Assembly (NCBI GenBank): GCA_030247855.1
Contig: JAPDRN010000034.1
Location: 186,001 to 250,000, forward strand
DNA: 64,000 nucleotides
Source: Knufia peltigerae
Lineage: Eukaryota > Ascomycota > Eurotiomycetes > Chaetothyriales > Trichomeriaceae
Direction: 5' to 3'
Shown: positions 35,657-47,287 of the stretch, in pieces
How the letters are laid out: each line of letters starts with the position of its first letter
Position numbering within the stretch: position 1 is the stretch's first letter
The notes under the pieces: model-generated
The model's database searches: none
Told to the model about the DNA's origin: nothing
What the model saw: only the letters and a program-made list of their open reading frames with translations
Translations under genes and position numbers: made by a program

Positions 35657-36247
35657 TCACTCCTCCGCCCACTCGTTTTCCCGTCGAATCTGGTCCTCTT
35701 CCTCGGGGGTGAAGTCGTTCTGGATATTGAACGTCTTTCGGATCTCTTCGGGGGATTTGCCCTTGATCATGTTGGCAACGGTTTTACACCCAACGTCGAG
35801 CAAAGCCTTGATGTCAAGATAGTTTGCGGCCTATGTTCCAGTCAGTAACTCCCTGCAATTACTGTCGTAGTCAACATACCAGAATGATCTCGAACAGCAT
35901 TTCTTGGTCGACCTGCATGAACTTCTGATCCCACTCCTCAATGTCTGTGGTCTTCTTGCGCGAGTCGGAATCATCCTCGTTGGCGGAGGGAGGGTCGTGC
36001 TTGTGATGGTGGCACCATTCAATGACTTTCTTCAGGACGGCGGCATTTACGTTGGGAATCGGGATGGGTTCTTCCATGGCTTCTTCACCAAGATCGGTGA
36101 CCATGTTCTTGATGAGAACTGATCGCTCGGCAACTTCGCGTTCTGTCCATATGTCAGTAGCCATAGCGAACAAAACAATCCGAGATACATACCGACGAGG
36201 ATGTCCTCTCCATCAGAGCTCTGGAGCGTGAGTGGTTTGGGAGTCAT
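35657..36247 (-). CDS. skp1: Skp1, SCF ubiquitin ligase adaptor
   Basis: Links F-box proteins to cullin Cul1/Cdc53 in SCF E3 ligases; the Aspergillus orthologues are named SconC/SkpA after sulfur regulation. Exons 36193-36247, 35881-36142 and 35657-35831 encode 163 residues. The BTB/POZ half carries LTLQSSDGEDILVEREVAER and PNVNAAVLKKVIEWCHHHK, followed by the acidic variable loop. The F-box-binding C-terminus is intact: [20 protein letters not shown], then NYLDIKALLDVGCKTVANMI and the terminal FTPEEEDQIRRENEWAEE. Both introns are short and in frame. The leader is strongly purine-biased (runs of GA at 36315-36360). Divergent from smp3. Confidence 0.97.
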
Positions 36248-37335
36248 GCTGATGCTTGTGAGTGTAGGACGACAGGTTGAGATGGAGATCTGATGGATCT
36301 TGTTCGGTGGCGAGCGATGATGGAGGAAAGAAAAAGAGAGAGAGAGAAAGAAAGAGGCACAAAGAGATCCGGATTCGGTAACGAGTTTGAAGGCAAATAG
36401 GCAGTGAAATGTAAAGTTGTCTGGCTTGAGGTGATAATGAATGCCCTCAAAGTCGGGCAGACTCCGCAATTCCAGGCGGTGATGGTTCACTTGGCGCAGC
36501 CTCGACACTATTGAGGATTATGTCAGTCACTCAAGTCATCTTCACCTACGAGTACGCCATCACCAGCAGCCTCGAGTCAATTTTACGAACACAACACATT
36601 GTTCTCGGGTCTCTATTATTTCTATAGAACGCTTGCAACATGAACATGTGTTCAAATGGATGAATCTACACTTTTTGGAATATTTCTCCTCTGTATGTGA
36701 GGTCACTTCAATTTACATCCGGTCTGAAGGCTAGTATTGAGGGACGAATGCAGTACCATGCTTGCTGGATGCAGAGCCACGGGGCCTACGCAGCACTTGT
36801 TTGCAGAACTCGTTTATCTTCTACTCACGAATATCTCACTCTATGCTCGTAGCACAACTTCGTATTCCACCATGCTCAACGTCTTCCAATGTAGGACGTG
36901 CTCACGTGATCTACCTCTGACATCACTTGCCCCGATTGCGTATCGCGCTTTAGACTTACAATGCAAGGTGGAAAATACAATAGGAAGCGAAGAAGCGAGT
37001 AGCGAGAACTCGTAGACAATCTCACCTTATCAACCGGCCACAATTTTATTCTTTTGTTTCCATCGACACCGTCCACCCTTGTTGTCACTGTCATTCCTTC
37101 GGCGCCATCGCTTGCGTTTTTATTGTTGCGACGACCCCCCTTCATCCGTACCTTTGTTCCATCTTCCTCCTTGTCCCCTTCGCCCTCTTTCCACCAGACG
37201 CGTCCTTGGACGCGCTTCTTCACAATTACCCTTTTCGCGGCCGAGAATGAGTTTGAAAAGAATCTGCAGAAGATTACACCCGTACAAGACAATGAAAGAG
37301 TCAAGGACCAACCCTCCAAGGTGAATGCGACAAGC
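36248..37335. other. Divergent promoter region, skp1 / smp3
   Basis: About 1.1 kb. A purine-rich tract at 36315-36360 borders skp1 and pyrimidine-rich sequence borders smp3, both probably in leaders. The smp3 frame stays open upstream of its ATG as far as 37054, but without another ATG. Confidence 0.6.
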
Positions 37336-39324
37336 ATGTGGCGCCTTGTTTACCTGCTTCTGCTTTTCGTTCGCGTTTACCTCGCTTTATGCCCGAGCTA
37401 CCTCCATCCGGACGAGATCTTTCAAGGCCCGGAACCTATTGCTGGTATGCGCGGGAGCACAAAATGTTGGGCACTATACTTATCCTTTGTCAGGCTACCT
37501 GTTTCCCTATCCCAGCCATCAGACATGGGAGTGGAACTCGGACCATCCCATCCGTAGTGTATTTCCACTATGGCCGGTCTACGGCTTGCCCATGGCATTG
37601 CTGAAATGGATATGGGCTCAGGAGGATGATGGTTTGGTCGACCCCTACATCATATATTACACCCTACGCCTGGTCATGTTTGTGCTCAGTTTTGTCCTTG
37701 AAGACTGGGCCGTTCATGACTTGGTCCGGTCACCACGACACCGCCCAGAAGCAGTACTTCTCGTGTGCTCCTCATATGTGACATGGACCTTTCAGACACA
37801 TACCTTTTCCAATTCTGTTGAGACCCTGCTTGTGTTGTGGAGCCTGGTCGTTATCGAGAGGATCGTGGGTGAAAACGTAAGCCTTCTACTTTCCATCTTC
37901 AAGTGTCAGGAATTGACAGTCAGCATAGAAACGATCAGCACTTGCTTCTTGTGTTGTCCTGGGCTTTCTTGTCGTCTTCGGCACCTTCAATCGAATTACA
38001 TTTCCAACTTTCATCGTGATACCCGGCATCCAAATGTTGCCACATTTTCTGAATAGGTAAGCCCTCCGAAGGAAGACGGTTGATGGGGAGGCTGATATTT
38101 GCAAGACCTTTTTGTCTTCTAGCCCTTGTTCTTTCTGGCGCTTTCTGGACGCTGGCCGCTGTGATCATTGACACGGCCTACTATTCGGACGCTGCAGCAA
38201 CCAGATCCTTTCGAGCCTTATACGACCACGTCCGCCATGTTCCTGTAATAACACCTCTTAATAATCTCATGTACAACACTCAGACCAGCAATCTGGCTCA
38301 GCACGGCTTACACCCACACTACCAACACCTCTTGGTCAATCTGCCACAACTACTGGGGCCAGCCATGATTCTTCTGATCGTTTCCGCCTACCCCTTTAAT
38401 CTTCGCATCCTCAAGACAATGCTCAGCAATGTACGGCTCGCCTCTGCTACAGCTGGAACCCTTCTCCTCAGCCTAGTCCCGCACCAGGAACCACGCTTTC
38501 TCCTGCCTGCTGTCCCGCTGTTGCTCACATGTGTCCGCGTTCCTTCAAGCACTATCTGGAGGCGGATCTTTTGGACAAGCTGGATACTCTTCAATTCCTT
38601 CCTCGCGATCCTGATGGGAATCTACCACCAGGGTGGAGTCATCCCAACTCAACTGGCCATCCCATCGCTCCTCACCCGGTCCATCACCAATTCGCATTCG
38701 AATGCACACAACATTGAAGTCTTTTGGTGGAAGACTTACCCTCCACCCAATTTCCTGCTGGGCACCGAACCTCGCCATCCATACACGAACAACAGTCTCA
38801 ATGTCTCGACAGTTCCAATGATGGGTTTCCCTCAATCCGAACTCGTCTTCATGTTGATGCAACACATGCCAACTTGCAACCCTTCGCTTATTGAGCGATT
38901 GACACTTCACAAGGAAAAGACAGATGTGTTTGTTGTTGCACCCCTGGCCGCCTGGCGTCTGGACAATACAACGCCGCCGGTTTCGAATTTTAGTTTTTCG
39001 ATTGCCTTTGACATGCCCCCCGCAGAACTGATCATGACGAACATCTTCACGTACCGCCCGCACGTCAACCTTGACGACATGGATTTTGGCGATGACGGGC
39101 TCGTTCCGACCCTGAATCGTGTGGTCGGCAGACGAGGGTTGGGGGTGTGGAAGGTCGACAGGATATGTGGCCCCGTTCAATACATTGATAAACATACCGG
39201 TGAGACCGTGTCGGTAGAGGTTTATGATCAAGGAGAGGCACAACAGGAGGTCGTTGCTGCCGCCGCTGCTGCGATGAAGGATTTGAGGGAGACGGCAAAG
39301 TCTGATGAGGAAAGTGTCATGTGA
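37336..39324 (+). CDS. smp3: GPI mannosyltransferase 4 (Smp3, GT22)
   Basis: ER membrane enzyme that adds the fourth mannose to the GPI anchor precursor from dolichol-phosphate mannose; essential for GPI anchoring in yeast. Exons 37336-37444, 37494-37876, 37929-38056 and 38106-39324 encode 612 residues. The N-terminus MWRLVYLLLLFVRVYLALCP leads into the lumenal GT22 motif HPDEIFQGPE (His24-Pro-Asp-Glu), which carries the catalytic acidic residues. Further on, GTFNRITFPTFIVIPG and SLVPHQEPRFLLPAVPLLL are family signatures. Multiple hydrophobic helices are seen. The C-terminal extension (residues about 530-612, soluble, Glu-rich end) makes it longer than yeast Smp3 (516). Start ATG 37336 gives the usual N-terminus; the longer open frame upstream has only non-ATG codons. 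Confidence 0.94.
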
Positions 39325-40161
39325 GGTTTTGGTCCATGTCAAGCTTTGCAAACACATTTAGCCAATTGTGATTAGTGTCTAGTTTTGTCTTTTTCCTCCC
39401 CATGATCGAATAGAAGAGAGACAGAGAGAGAGAGAGAGGTTGTACATGAGGTTAGTTACAGGGGAAATGTGTACAGTCTTTGTCATCATATACGACGAAA
39501 GGATGATTTGATATACGAAATACCAATCAACTGGTCCGTCTGAGACTGATGCTTGCTGTAGGATGACAGTATCGAGTGATACGGACATGAATGTTTGCCT
39601 TGTACATCAATGATGATGGCGAAACTCGAGACGTGGATTTTGGAATCCATGTCACCCCGAGTCACCAGCGAACGTAAACGTCACAAAAGTAAATGGAAAA
39701 AACTTCGTATCATTCTGGCTTGACTTTTCTCTCGCGGGGGCATCGAGGGGGGCGAAGAAGGAAAAGACTCCTCCTCCCCTCTCCCCCGGCGCCCGCTACT
39801 ACTCTATCTGACAATGGATTGACAACTTTTTTCCCCTTGTCCCCAGTCGATCTTTTCTTTTTTTTTTGGTGGCAAAGTTGTCTGCAAGCCGTCCCGAAAC
39901 CGACCGAGAGATGGCAAAGAAGAGACTCCTCCAAAAACAGCTAGCTAGCTTTCAGCTAGATAGATGTCCTAGATACAGACGCCCTAGCCACAAGTCTGCA
40001 AAAAAAAAGATTGCAATGCACGGTTTTCGTAAAGCGGTGTGAGATGGAAGTTCGCAAAAGGAAGCGGCTAGCGGTCGAAATTTTGGGGGTGTGTGTGTTG
40101 GCGAGGTGTAGAAGAATACAAGATGACTAGACGAAAAGGGAAGCAGAAGATCCGCTTTTCT
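39325..40161. other. Convergent 3' region, smp3 / ssb1
   Basis: About 840 nt; a GA dinucleotide run at 39423-39440 and several T- or A-rich runs. No gene supported. Confidence 0.6.
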
Positions 40162-42409
40162 CTATCGGGTGGCCATGGCCTTGGTCATGGCTCTCTTGAG
40201 GGCCAACTCCTTCTTCTTGAGGTCATCGGGGCTCGAATCCTCGACCTCGAGCTGCTGCATGGCGTCGGAAAGAGCCTCCTCAATCTTGGCCTTGTTGCCA
40301 CGCTTCATCTTCATGGACAAACCGGGATCGGAGATCAATTCCTCGACACGGCCAATGTAAGACTCGAGCTGCTGCTTGGCCTCGAATTTCTTGGTGAAAG
40401 CCTCGTCGCTAGTCTTGAACTCCGCAGCCTCCTGAACCATTTTTTCAATCTCCGAACTTGACAATTTGCCGACAGCATTGGAGATGGTGATGTTGGCAGT
40501 TCGGCCAGAAGATTTCTCGGTGGCAGTAACCTTGAGGATACCGTTGACATCGACTTCGAAGACGACCTCGAGAACCGGCTCGCCAGCACGGGCAGGGGGG
40601 ATTGGAGCCAGAGTGAATTCGCCGAGAGAGGTGTTGTCCTGTGGTTTGTTAGTCATGGTCAGGGGTGGAGGGCATGAAAACACATACAGCGCACGAAGAT
40701 CTCTCACCCTGGAAGACGGGGAACTGAACAGTTTGTTGGTTCTGTATAGATGTTAGGAACAGATCAGAGATCACAAGGGTCTTGAAGGTAACTCACGTCT
40801 ACGACGGTAGTGAAAGTTCTCTTCTTGAGACATGGCACAGTGTTACCACGTGGGACGACAGGAGCAAAGATGTTACCCTCCATGGCGACACCAAGGGACA
40901 GAGGGACGACATCGAGCAGAAGGAGATCGGCAGTTTCAGCTGAAGTGGCCTTGCCAGAGAGGATACCGGCTTGGACGGCAGCACCGTAGGCGACAGCCTC
41001 GTCAGGGTTAATGCTCTGTACAGCTGTCAGGAATCACGTAAGCTAAGGGAAATCAGATCAACAACGCACCTTCTCCAACTTCTTGCCATCGAAGAAGTCA
41101 CTCAGGAGCTTCTGAATGCGAGGGATACGGGTAGAACCACCGACAAGGACGATCTCGTCGACCTTGGACTTTTCGATGTTGGCATCCTTAAGGACCTGCT
41201 GGACAGGCTCGAGGGTGCCGTTGAATGCCTTGGCGTTCAGGTCTTCGAAACGAGCACGGGTGATCTGGGCGTTGAAGTCCTCGCCGTCGAAGAGGGAGTC
41301 AATCTCGATGGTGGTCTGGGTGCCGTTGGACAGGGTTCTCTTGGCACGCTCGCAAGCGGTACGGAGTCTTCGGAGAGCTCGGGCGTCACCAGAGAGATCC
41401 TTCTTGGTCTTTCGTTGGAACTCCTTCTTGAAGTGGTCGAGGAGGTTGGTATCGAAATCTTGACCACCCAAATGAGTGTCACCGGCAGTGGCCTTGACAG
41501 TGAAAACACCGCCCTGGATGTTCAGTAGAGACACATCGAAAGTACCACCACCGAGATCGTAGATCAGGACGTTTCGCTCCTTGTCGGTCTTGCCGGATCC
41601 AAGGCCGTAAGCAATGGCGGCAGCGGTGGGTTCGTTGATGATACGGAGAACATTGAGACCAGCGATGGCACCGGCGTCCTTGGTAGCCTGTCTCTGGTTG
41701 TCGTTGAAGTAGGCTGGGACGGTGACGACGGCCTTTTGGACCTTCTTGCCGAGCTTGACCTCGGCAACCTCCTTCATCTGTGCGATATTGTTAGAATGAT
41801 CACACACCAATTTTGTCAGTGGGAAGAAACATACCTTCATGAGGACCATGGACGAGATTTCCTGGGGAGAGAAAGTCTTGGTCTCCTTCAGGTACTCGAC
41901 CTGGACCATGGGGTTTCCACCCTGGTCAATGACCTTGAATGGCCATGATTCGATGTCCTTCTTAACTGTAGGGTCATCGAATCGTCGTCCGATCAATCGC
42001 CTGCGCTTGTCATTAGCACATGTGGACAATTTCATTTGTGTTTTCTTATCTCCAACTCACTTGACATCAAAGACAGTATTGGCAGGGTTCATGGCGGCCT
42101 GGTTCTTTGCGGCCTCACCAATAAGTCGTTCCTCATCGGTGAAGGAAACGAAGGATGGGGTTGTGAAGGAACCTTGCTCGTTGGCAACTGTCGTCGGTGT
42201 TAGTGATGGAAGCGAATTTGTCATCGAAGGAAGGGAGAACATACTGATTTCGACATTGTTACCTTCGTAGTTGGCAACGCAAGAGTAGGTGGTACCTATT
42301 TCAGTCTGTCAGTGGGCGCAGAACAAACGGTGAGAAAGTCGGAAAAAAAAGAAAAGGGCAGCGCACCCAAGTCGATGCCAATGGCACCATCGTAAACCTC
42401 GTCCGACAT
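40162..42409 (-). CDS. ssb1: Ribosome-associated Hsp70, Ssb type
   Basis: Cytosolic Hsp70 that works with the ribosome-associated complex on nascent chains. Eight exons: 42367-42409, 42245-42295, 42061-42187, 41835-42000, 41070-41777, 40797-41015, 40688-40741 and 40162-40638, giving 614 residues, the exact Ssb size. Seen: GAIGIDLGTTYSCVANYEG, VPAYFNDNQRQATKDAG, VLIYDLGGGTFDVSLL, VGGSTRIPRIQKLL. It ends MTKAMATR, lacking the EEVD tail of Ssa-type Hsp70, and has no signal peptide or HDEL, so Ssa, Kar2 and Ssc1 are excluded. Introns cluster in the first fifth and near the substrate-binding domain junction. The exon 7 boundary, after VFQGERSSCA, is inferred from frame and GT-AG. Confidence 0.96.
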
Positions 42410-43233
42410 GATTGTAGAGGTGAAAAACAAAGAAATATGTCCCTAAATATCGGACTCTGTGAGGAAAAAGGTGAGAGGGAAGAGTGGAAAAAGGCGATAA
42501 GAGTGGGTGAAGTTTCGCAGCGACAGCCTCAACTTGCAACTCTTTAAAAAAAATTCCATTTTGGATTAGTGGCAACACATGATTTTAGTGGGTGGCTGAA
42601 CCGAGCTAGTCCCGCCTAATTGCGTGACTAAGCGAGGCTGTTCCTACAGGTAGTTTTAAGCACTTGGGACTCTTCAATGCTCATACGAGCACCATGAAAG
42701 GGAGCAAATGGCCTGGCTATGTATTCAAATGGCTATCTGAATGCCCAACTTGTCAAATTTATACAACTATAGTTCTACATCACTTAAATTGTCGCTATTT
42801 TTCTACCCCACGATGTGATCTCTTCTCAGCCACTTTCCTCTCTGTCTCGGCCTGCCCTCCACTCCTCCTTCTCGGTTCCTGAGTTCGCTTTCGCTTGGGC
42901 ATTCTCGTAGTGGATATGACTCCTGTAGTGTCTACATAACCCAGTATGTATGACACAAGCAAGGCGTATCGTCAGCGGCCTTCGGCTCTTGTGGAAGCAT
43001 TCGGCGCAATGGGTTGAGCGTCTCATGGACAGCCACTATGGGGTTGCCTCGTCATTGTATGACCTGGAAATGAAGTATGAGCTTTCCACTTTCAAAGGTT
43101 CACAGTCTGCATGTGAACGAGACTTGAGAACTAGCAGCCATTTGTGCTTGCTGAAACTCTTGGGCACACAAGAGCCACGCCTTCCTCGTTTCATCAAAAA
43201 TTGCATAGATTTCGTTCTTCATCACCCAAACAT
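42410..43233. other. Intergenic, snu114 3' flank / ssb1 promoter
   Basis: About 820 nt between the ssb1 start and the snu114 stop, both on the minus strand. No gene supported. Confidence 0.6.
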
Positions 43234-46200
43234 TCAGTCCAAAACACCACTTTCACGAAGGCCAGCCAATAACTCTGGCTCCAAGAATCTCTTGACATCA
43301 ACATCCTCACTGAGCCCCTTTCTTCTCCTAGTCTTGAGCACAAAATCGCGAGCCGCCTGTTGAGGTCCGGCCATTTCCAAGGGTCGAATGCGAATGCTTT
43401 TGTCTAGAGGATCTCCGGGTACAACGTCCCATCTGTCAAATACGAGTGAAACGCTGGCCGCACCTTGACTGTGAATACGCAGATCCGTCTCGAAGCCAAA
43501 ACTGTCGATGACAGGAAGAAGTGCTTTCGCTGCGTACAATGGCGTACCCGCGACAGGACCATCGGAAACGACATGCCCACGTCTCTTCATCAAGACCGTA
43601 TACAGCCCTGAAATCGAGTCCGCGGGGCCAGTCATGTGCACACTGTATATTGGCTCCATGAGTCGAGGTCCAGCCATCAGGAATGAGCTGTACACGGCCC
43701 TTCGCGCCGTGGGAATAATTTGTCCACCACCGCGATAGATGGGTTCGGCAGCAAGCTCAGCACCAGTGACCCGGAACTTGGTGTTGCGAATTGGCTCTTC
43801 ACACAATGGTCCTTCACGCGTACCCCACGAGAAACCCTGTTTGATGCTTTCTTGGACCGACTTGAGCAATTTCTTGTCGGTGGTTGATGGCAGCGTATCA
43901 TCACAGAGCACATTGGGCCCCATTTCTTCGGGTCCGAACGCCCAGATCGATCTCGCAGCAAGTTTGTCCCATTCGTATTTTTCTTCAAAGAACTTGGCAA
44001 CACGGCGGATAGGGTCTCGGATCTTGACGACACCAGCCTCGATGTCCTCGGCGATACCGTCGTCTAGTGGCTCGGCAATCATGGTCAATTTATTCTTCTT
44101 GTTTGGAGTCAGCGCGTAGCACATGATGGCGCTCGTCTCAGTGACCGTCTCGCAAAATCGGGTGACTGGATCAGAAACCTTGATGTCCATCTCAGAGAAC
44201 AACGTTCGTAGATCGTGCAAGACACAATCCATGTACAGTTCGCCGGTCCCAAGAACAACGTGCTCGCCTGACTCTTCGACTTTGGTTGTGATGAGAGGGT
44301 ACGATTTATTGATCTTGCGCAACCCCTCGAGCATTTTTGGCAATTCGGACGGGTTTACTGGTTCCACGGCGACCTTGAAAACGGATTCCGTGAAATGTCG
44401 GATCGGTCTGAAGATATAAGCATCCTCATCATTTGGAAACTTCTGTGCGATGACGGTCGCAGTTTTGACAATCGAATTGTCGATTCCAGAAAGAAGGACT
44501 AGATTGCCAGCCGGTACACCCGAGACAGGTATGTTGTACCTAGAGCATCCAAGATAGGTGGCCGTGATCGTTGCATTGGTGGAGTCCTCTTCGTCCTCGA
44601 GACTGTAGGATTCGCCGAGAACGCGTACTGCCTGGTCAGATGACGCAGTGCCGGACATGATGCGGCCAAAAGCATTGAATGTTTTGGCGTCCGGCGAACT
44701 GAAAAGTTTCGTAATGTGGACGACCAGTGGACCATCCGAATCACACTTTGTCATGGACTCTCCCACCGTACCATCTTGATTTCCAGTGTAGTAGTTGTCC
44801 AACATTCGCTTCGCGCCCTCGACTGGTGAAGGCACGTGCTGTACAATCATGTCTACGAATCCTCCTGCAGGCCCGAAGAACTGCGCACAGACCAGTCTCA
44901 GCAGATCTTTAGCATCCGACTTGAGTTGTGACGGCTTCAGCTTGATCCCCAACGTATCCAGAGTCGCTGCCAGGTCTTCCGGGCTTTCACTGATAGTATG
45001 TGAATACAGCTTGTAGATAGGTTCGAGGACGAAATTGACAAAGGATCGCTTCGCCCCTTCTTCAATTCCCTTCCTGGTAAACTTTCGACTTTGGGGGTTA
45101 AAGAAGATGTCTCCCCACAATCTCTTCGCGAACTCGCCGGCATCAACTTTGGGATACGTCTCTGCGTACATCTTGGCAAACGACTGTAGGGTAAAGATCC
45201 AGTCCATGGACGTGCAGGCGAAAGCAACATTGCCTTTCTCCGGCGACAGTCTCTTGCTCTCCCCGCGGCCCGGTATCGTGTTCTCAATGATGGTGTTGAC
45301 CTCTTCAACCACGTGCTTCAACTTGAAATACGCGTCGGTCGGTGGGATCTTGAGCTCCAAGATCAGTCGGTCCATCTTGTTCACCACCAGGACCATGGGT
45401 AAATCTTCCAGCACGGCATGCTTAATGACCTGCTCGGTGTTGATCTGAACGCCTTCCACCACGTCCACCACCAACACGACACCGTCCACGAGCCGCAAGC
45501 TCGACGCGACTTCGTCTACGAAGTTGACGTGTCCGGGAGTGTCGATGATGTTGAGAATGTGCGACTTTCCCCTCGTGCCTTGCATGACCAGACTAACGGG
45601 CGCGGCCTTGATCGACACGCCTCGTTCCCGTTCCAGGAAGTGAGTGTCGGTGTACCTGAGCTGCTCGTCTCGCCTCCGACCTATCCTCTTGTCGAGTCTG
45701 TCTTGGAGATGGTGGGTCTGCATGACCAGCATGTCCACGAACGCCGTCTTGCCGTGGTGCAGATGCCCCGCGACCGCGATATTTCTGATGCCCTCCGGGA
45801 AGCTGAGGAGGTCGGTCATGAATTCGCGCGAGTAGTACACGGGTGGCAGATCCGCCTCTTGGACCTGGAATTTCTTCTGTGTGACGGGCGCGATGATCGG
45901 CTGGGTGAGAGGCTGCGCGTCTTCTTCCTGCACCATGGTCTCGACATCTTCGCCATAGATCTGCTGCGCCGTGGGGTAGTATTGCTTGTCTTCGTGTAAT
46001 ATGACGGCGTTCGAGGGCGCCTCGTCGTCCACCTCCATCAACCCATCTTCTTGTGTCTGTGGTTCCGCGTCCGAGTCCTCATCGTAGACGTAGTTCTGGC
46101 CATCGTCGCCCGCCTCGATGCCCTCCTCGTCGGACGCTGCCTCGCCGATAAAATTGCCGAACCTGCACGGATGGTATGTCAGAAACTTGATGGTCAGACC

Positions 46201-46243
46201 GTATCCCGGCAACAAACACTTACTCGTCGTAGAGGTCATCCAT
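43234..46243 (-). CDS. snu114: U5 snRNP GTPase Snu114 (EFTUD2)
   Basis: EF-2-like GTPase of the U5 snRNP that, with Prp8 and Brr2, controls spliceosome activation and disassembly. Exons 46224-46243 (MDDLYDE) and 43234-46162 encode 982 residues, near the human 972. An acidic N-terminal tail (about residues 8-110) is followed by the G domain: G1 GHLHHGKTAF near residue 139, G3 DTPGHVNF, G4 NKMDRL. EF-2 domains II to V follow (GDQAVRVLGE-like region SDQAVRVLGESYS; GTGELYMDCVLHDLR; PIYSVHMTGP). The C-terminal PEMA-like end is RKGLSEDVDVKRFLEP. The acidic N-tail, HLHH rather than HVDH in G1, and no diphthamide-loop histidine context separate it from EF-2 and Ria1. Confidence 0.96.
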
Positions 46244-47287
46244 ACTGCCAAGGGGAAGCCTCCGTGGGTTGCAAGGAAAAGTCGTGGGCGCAAAAGTTCG
46301 AGATCGCTTTCGTTCTTTGATTTTTGCGGAGTTTCTGTACAAAACTAAATTATTTCCTGTACGTTGGAGCAACTGATCGGCCTGTATAGTTCGCCGTATT
46401 TTTTTCCGCCTCGCAGCCTCGCTTACCTAATTCCATCTGACCCCCTTTCTCAACACCTACCACAAAGGTTCGAGATGGACTTGACTTGCCAAATAAAGTA
46501 CATCTTGATGAAGACCTAGGATTTCCGAACCGTCTGACGACGATTGCGACACGTTTATTGATGGAGACTGTTTTTTGTTTTCCATTTCCCGGTTCATCAA
46601 TCCAGCAATCCCATCGGTTTCGTTGCCAACGCGGTTGAGGACCTGGACGAGTGAACCCCTTCACTTCTCTGACGCGCCCAACGACCAATCATGGCCCCTA
46701 GATTGATGAAACAGTACTTAGGTATATATATTAAAGAGGTCAATTTTTACCTCCAACACCAAGACCCCCAGAGGCGGTCAGATAGCTCAACAGCAATTCC
46801 TGCAATCGGCGACAATCTGACTTCCTCTGGGCGAGACCGAGACCGAAAGCCTCACTACTACCGAAACCTCTCCGAGTTTTCTCACCAGTAGAGCCTGTGT
46901 TCTCTCAAGCCTTGCGAACCCGGCTTGCGAAATAACAACAAAAAGGCCCTCACTAGTGAACGAAACCCTCGAAAAGGCTTCACCAGTTAGGGCCTGCGAA
47001 CCCGGCCTCACCACTTCAAGTCTTGCAAGAAACCGAGTCGAATCGCAAAACCCAATCGAATCGAAAGGATAAAAAATCCCTTCCCGGGGTTTCTTCACCA
47101 TCAATGGTTATCAGCACCATTGGTGGTTGAAGTTTTTGTCATTTCACAAAATTTCGTTGTACTTCTACAGAGTACTCCGTACAGCATGACGAATCAATCA
47201 CTCCTCCGACACAAAAACTCGTTCAAATTAAGTCGATTCTACTACTATCACTACTACAACCGCAGTAGCTCTCTGATGTTTGACTAT
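46244..47287. other. Intergenic, beta-galactosidase 3' flank / snu114 promoter
   Basis: About 1 kb without a supportable gene. It contains a diverged direct repeat (46883-47006) and an exact TACTCCGTA at 47173-47181. Confidence 0.6.
46883..47006. repeat. Diverged direct repeat upstream of snu114
   Basis: CACCAGTAGAGCCTG (46883) recurs as CACCAGTTAGGGCCTG (46981), and TGCGAACCCGGC occurs exactly at 46913-46924 and 46995-47006. The first copy has about 15 extra bases between the two blocks. CTCAC-A-C/G-T motifs around it suggest a degenerate minisatellite. Confidence 0.7.

Noticed and set aside
37054..37335. N-terminal extension of Smp3
   Set aside because: Frame is open upstream but contains no ATG, and ATG 37336 gives the usual N-terminus of the family.
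40971..41528. 185-codon plus-strand ORF opposite ssb1
   Set aside because: Antisense shadow of Hsp70 coding sequence, with no sensible domain.
45418..45999. 193-codon plus-strand ORF opposite snu114
   Set aside because: Antisense shadow in a region of conserved GTPase coding sequence.
46455..46475. tRNA B-box-like GGTTCGA
   Set aside because: The following bases do not match the NNCC of a B box and no A box or acceptor stem pairs with it.
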